Source: Flavobacterium sp. CFS9 (lineage in GTDB: Bacteria; Bacteroidota; Bacteroidia; Flavobacteriales; Flavobacteriaceae). Taken from it: a stretch of 64,000 nucleotides of DNA. How positions within the stretch are numbered: position 1 is the stretch's first letter; every line of letters starts with the position of its first letter. The position numbers and the translations under genes were made by a program. The DNA is taken from positions 4,340,001-4,404,000 of the forward strand of contig NZ_AP031573.1 in the NCBI RefSeq assembly GCF_041154745.1, in the 5' to 3' direction. The notes beneath the pieces were generated by a model. That model was not told the origin of the DNA and ran no database searches. It saw nothing but the letters and a program-made list of their open reading frames with translations. This document shows positions 62,390 to 64,000 of the stretch, in pieces.

Positions 62390-63589
62390 ATGTCAATTAC
62401 CTTAACTCCATTTACGAAACAGCAATTGTTGCCACAAGAAGAAAAACTTGAAATTGGCCGATTCAAAAGTGAACTTTTTATAGGGATTCCTAAAGAAACA
62501 AGTTATCAGGAACGTCGTATTTGTCTGACTCCGGATGCTGTTAGTGCGTTGACATATGAGGGACATAGGGTAATGATTGAATCAGGAGCCGGAGAAAGCT
62601 CCAGTTATACCGATAAAGAATACTCAGATGCAGGAGCTGAAGTAACAAGTGACACGAAGAAAGTCTTCGGCTGCCCAATGCTTCTTAAGGTAGAACCTCC
62701 TACAACCGCCGAGATTGAAATGATCAATCCGGAAACTATTTTAATTTCAGCTATTCAGTTAAAAACTAAGAAAAAAGCATATTTTGAAGCTTTAGCGCAG
62801 AAAAAAATAACGGCTTTAGCTTTTGAATACATAAAAGATGAAGACGGTTCCTATCCTGCCGTAAAATCGTTAAGCGAAATTGCAGGAACAGCTTCTGTTC
62901 TGATTGCTGCCGAATTAATGATTACGGACGAGTTTGGAAAAGGCCTTTTGTTTGGTAATATTACAGGAGTTCCCCCTACAGATGTTGTGATTCTGGGTGC
63001 CGGAACCGTTGGTGAATTCGCCGCAAAAACAGCTATAGGACTGGGAGCAAATGTGAAAGTTTTTGACAATTCCATTACTAAATTACGTCGTTTACAGAAT
63101 AGTCTTAACCAGCGTATTTTCACTTCGACTGTCCAGCAAAAAGCATTGTTAAAAGCTTTAAGACGTTGTGATGTTGCGATTGGTGCCATGCGTGGTAAAG
63201 AACGCTGTCCTATTATTGTTACAGAGACAATGGTTGAACACATGAAAAAAGGTGCTGTCATTGTAGATGTAAGTATTGATACCGGCGGATGTTTTGAAAC
63301 TTCAGAGGTTACCACTCACGAAAAACCAACTTTTATAAAAAGCAACGTGCTGCACTATTGTGTACCTAACATTCCTTCCAGATATTCTAAAACAGCTTCA
63401 TTGTCCATAAGTAATATCCTTACTCCTTATTTGCTTCAAATTGCGGAAGACGGAGGTTTGGAAAGTGCTATACGATGTAATAAAGGATTAAAAAACGGAA
63501 TTTACATGTATCATGGAATTCTAACCAGCAAAGCAATTGGCGAATGGTTTGATTTACCGGATAACGACATTAATTTACTTGTTTTTTAA
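62390..63589 (+). CDS. alanine dehydrogenase / PntA-like NAD(P)-binding protein
   Basis: In this 399-residue protein the N-terminal domain has GIPKETSYQERRICLTP and MLLKVEPP, and the NAD-binding Rossmann domain has VILGAGTVGEFAAKTA near 200. It matches the alanine dehydrogenase/transhydrogenase alpha family. The catalytic His of Mycobacterium-type AlaDH (after the substrate Lys) is not visible; the corresponding segment reads ISAIQLKTKKKAYFEA. The N-terminus has about 25 extra residues. The usual Flavobacterium annotation is alanine dehydrogenase, but activity should be treated as unproven. Confidence 0.75.
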   Translation: MSITLTPFTKQQLLPQEEKLEIGRFKSELFIGIPKETSYQERRICLTPDAVSALTYEGHRVMIESGAGESSSYTDKEYSDAGAEVTSDTKKVFGCPMLLKVEPPTTAEIEMINPETILISAIQLKTKKKAYFEALAQKKITALAFEYIKDEDGSYPAVKSLSEIAGTASVLIAAELMITDEFGKGLLFGNITGVPPTDVVILGAGTVGEFAAKTAIGLGANVKVFDNSITKLRRLQNSLNQRIFTSTVQQKALLKALRRCDVAIGAMRGKERCPIIVTETMVEHMKKGAVIVDVSIDTGGCFETSEVTTHEKPTFIKSNVLHYCVPNIPSRYSKTASLSISNILTPYLLQIAEDGGLESAIRCNKGLKNGIYMYHGILTSKAIGEWFDLPDNDINLLVF

Positions 63590-63625
63590 GGAAACTTTAG
63601 TGTACCTTTGCAAAAATTATTTTTC

Positions 63626-64000
63626 ATGAAGTTCGTACATCGTTTTGCTTATTATTTAATTGGTTTGGTTATGGGATGCTTTTTTGTAGCCCTTGTATTC
63701 AGTGGAAAAGATACACGTTGCAACTACTTTCCAAACGCCAGAGTTTTAAATAATTTACGCACTAAGCCTTTTCAGTATTCCGAAAAAGCGATTCAAACTT
63801 TGAATGAAAAATGGGTTGACACAGCCGATATCAAAAGTACACTGACATTTGGTGATGTTGATTTTGACAAAAGTAATGTCCCTGTAAACAAAGGAAAACT
63901 TTATTTAATCGAAGGTAAGACTGCTAAAAATCAAGAGATTATTTTAAAAGTAGTCAACTACGAGAACAAAGCTATTCTGGAAGAGATTATTAAAAAAGGC
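63626..64000 (+). CDS. DUF4258-like protein (partial, runs off the window)
   Basis: Visible are the first 125 codons from ATG 63626. A hydrophobic segment (AYYLIGLVMGCFFVALVF, about 8-25) is a signal anchor or signal peptide. A soluble part follows with DTRCNYFPNARVLNNLR and GDVDFDKSNVPVNKGK, resembling Bacteroidota DUF4258 proteins. The 3' end lies beyond the window. It starts 36 bp after the alanine dehydrogenase-like gene. Confidence 0.7.
   Translation, partial: MKFVHRFAYYLIGLVMGCFFVALVFSGKDTRCNYFPNARVLNNLRTKPFQYSEKAIQTLNEKWVDTADIKSTLTFGDVDFDKSNVPVNKGKLYLIEGKTAKNQEIILKVVNYENKAILEEIIKKG

Noticed and set aside
1..64000. tRNA, rRNA, CRISPR and intact IS elements
   Set aside because: Reading both strands gave no cloverleaf-like clusters, no rRNA motifs, no spaced direct repeats and no transposase ORF.

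Overview
The window looks like a chromosomal segment of a Flavobacterium-type member of the Bacteroidota. The evidence is AT-rich DNA, promoter-like TAnnTTTG boxes instead of E. coli -10 boxes, few Shine-Dalgarno sequences, a PorX regulator of type IX secretion, SusC/SusD outer-membrane import genes with an ECF sigma/FecR pair, a fused lpxC-fabZ gene, bifunctional hisB and hisIE, and small Cys-containing peptides with a double-glycine-type leader. I see no rRNA, tRNA, CRISPR array or intact insertion sequence.

Layout. Bases 1-213 hold the 5' end of a leftward gene that may be a filamentous-phage-type replication protein, next to a 28-bp sequence that closely matches the XerCD dif site. The replication terminus would then lie at the left edge, which fits most genes to its right being on the minus strand. 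Next come a DUF294/CBS signalling protein with a DnaQ-like exonuclease, an AraC-type regulator with an SDR, and acs (0.5-6.3 kb). The branched-chain block leuA-leuB-[leader/attenuator]-ilvD-ilvB-ilvN-ilvC runs leftward from 15.1 to 6.8 kb. A helical hypothetical protein, an M1 peptidase and a CBM9-like protein follow (15.2-19.4 kb). The complete histidine operon hisGDCBHAF(IE) runs leftward from 27.4 to 19.5 kb behind its own leader peptide and attenuator. A two-component system, an LTA-synthase-like enzyme, an S1/P1 nuclease, a YeiH-type exporter with a LysR regulator, a VWA membrane protein and fabG fill 27.6-39.3 kb.

At 39.5-40.2 kb are two small orphan genes, one of them a secreted-peptide precursor. 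From 50.0 to 40.4 kb runs an ECF sigma / FecR / SusC (with STN domain) / SusD / zinc-metallohydrolase lipoprotein / DUF4302 lipoprotein cluster, a cell-surface-signalled import system. An XRE regulator, a decayed REP-like stretch and a GIY-YIG-like gene follow. Then come sucD, the lipid A and fatty-acid cluster (lpxD, lpxC-fabZ, lpxA, efp, an lpxD paralogue, an NTF2-like gene), an HD phosphohydrolase, porX, tsaE, a GNAT protein, an alanine dehydrogenase-like gene and the start of a DUF4258-like gene.

The most unusual signal is in the spaces between genes. At least 17 intergenic gaps carry short arrays of degenerate 7-bp units (8 bp at two loci, about 6 bp at one). Most have a second array of the complementary unit, so the locus can fold into a long imperfect hairpin. 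The unit differs from locus to locus while period and layout are kept. All seven gaps inside the his operon and the gap after hisIE carry one, with several different units. I know of no named element in this phylum that matches this description, although heptanucleotide STRR repeats of filamentous cyanobacteria are a possible parallel. The other strong results are the two amino-acid leader attenuators and the dif site with its possible phage neighbour.
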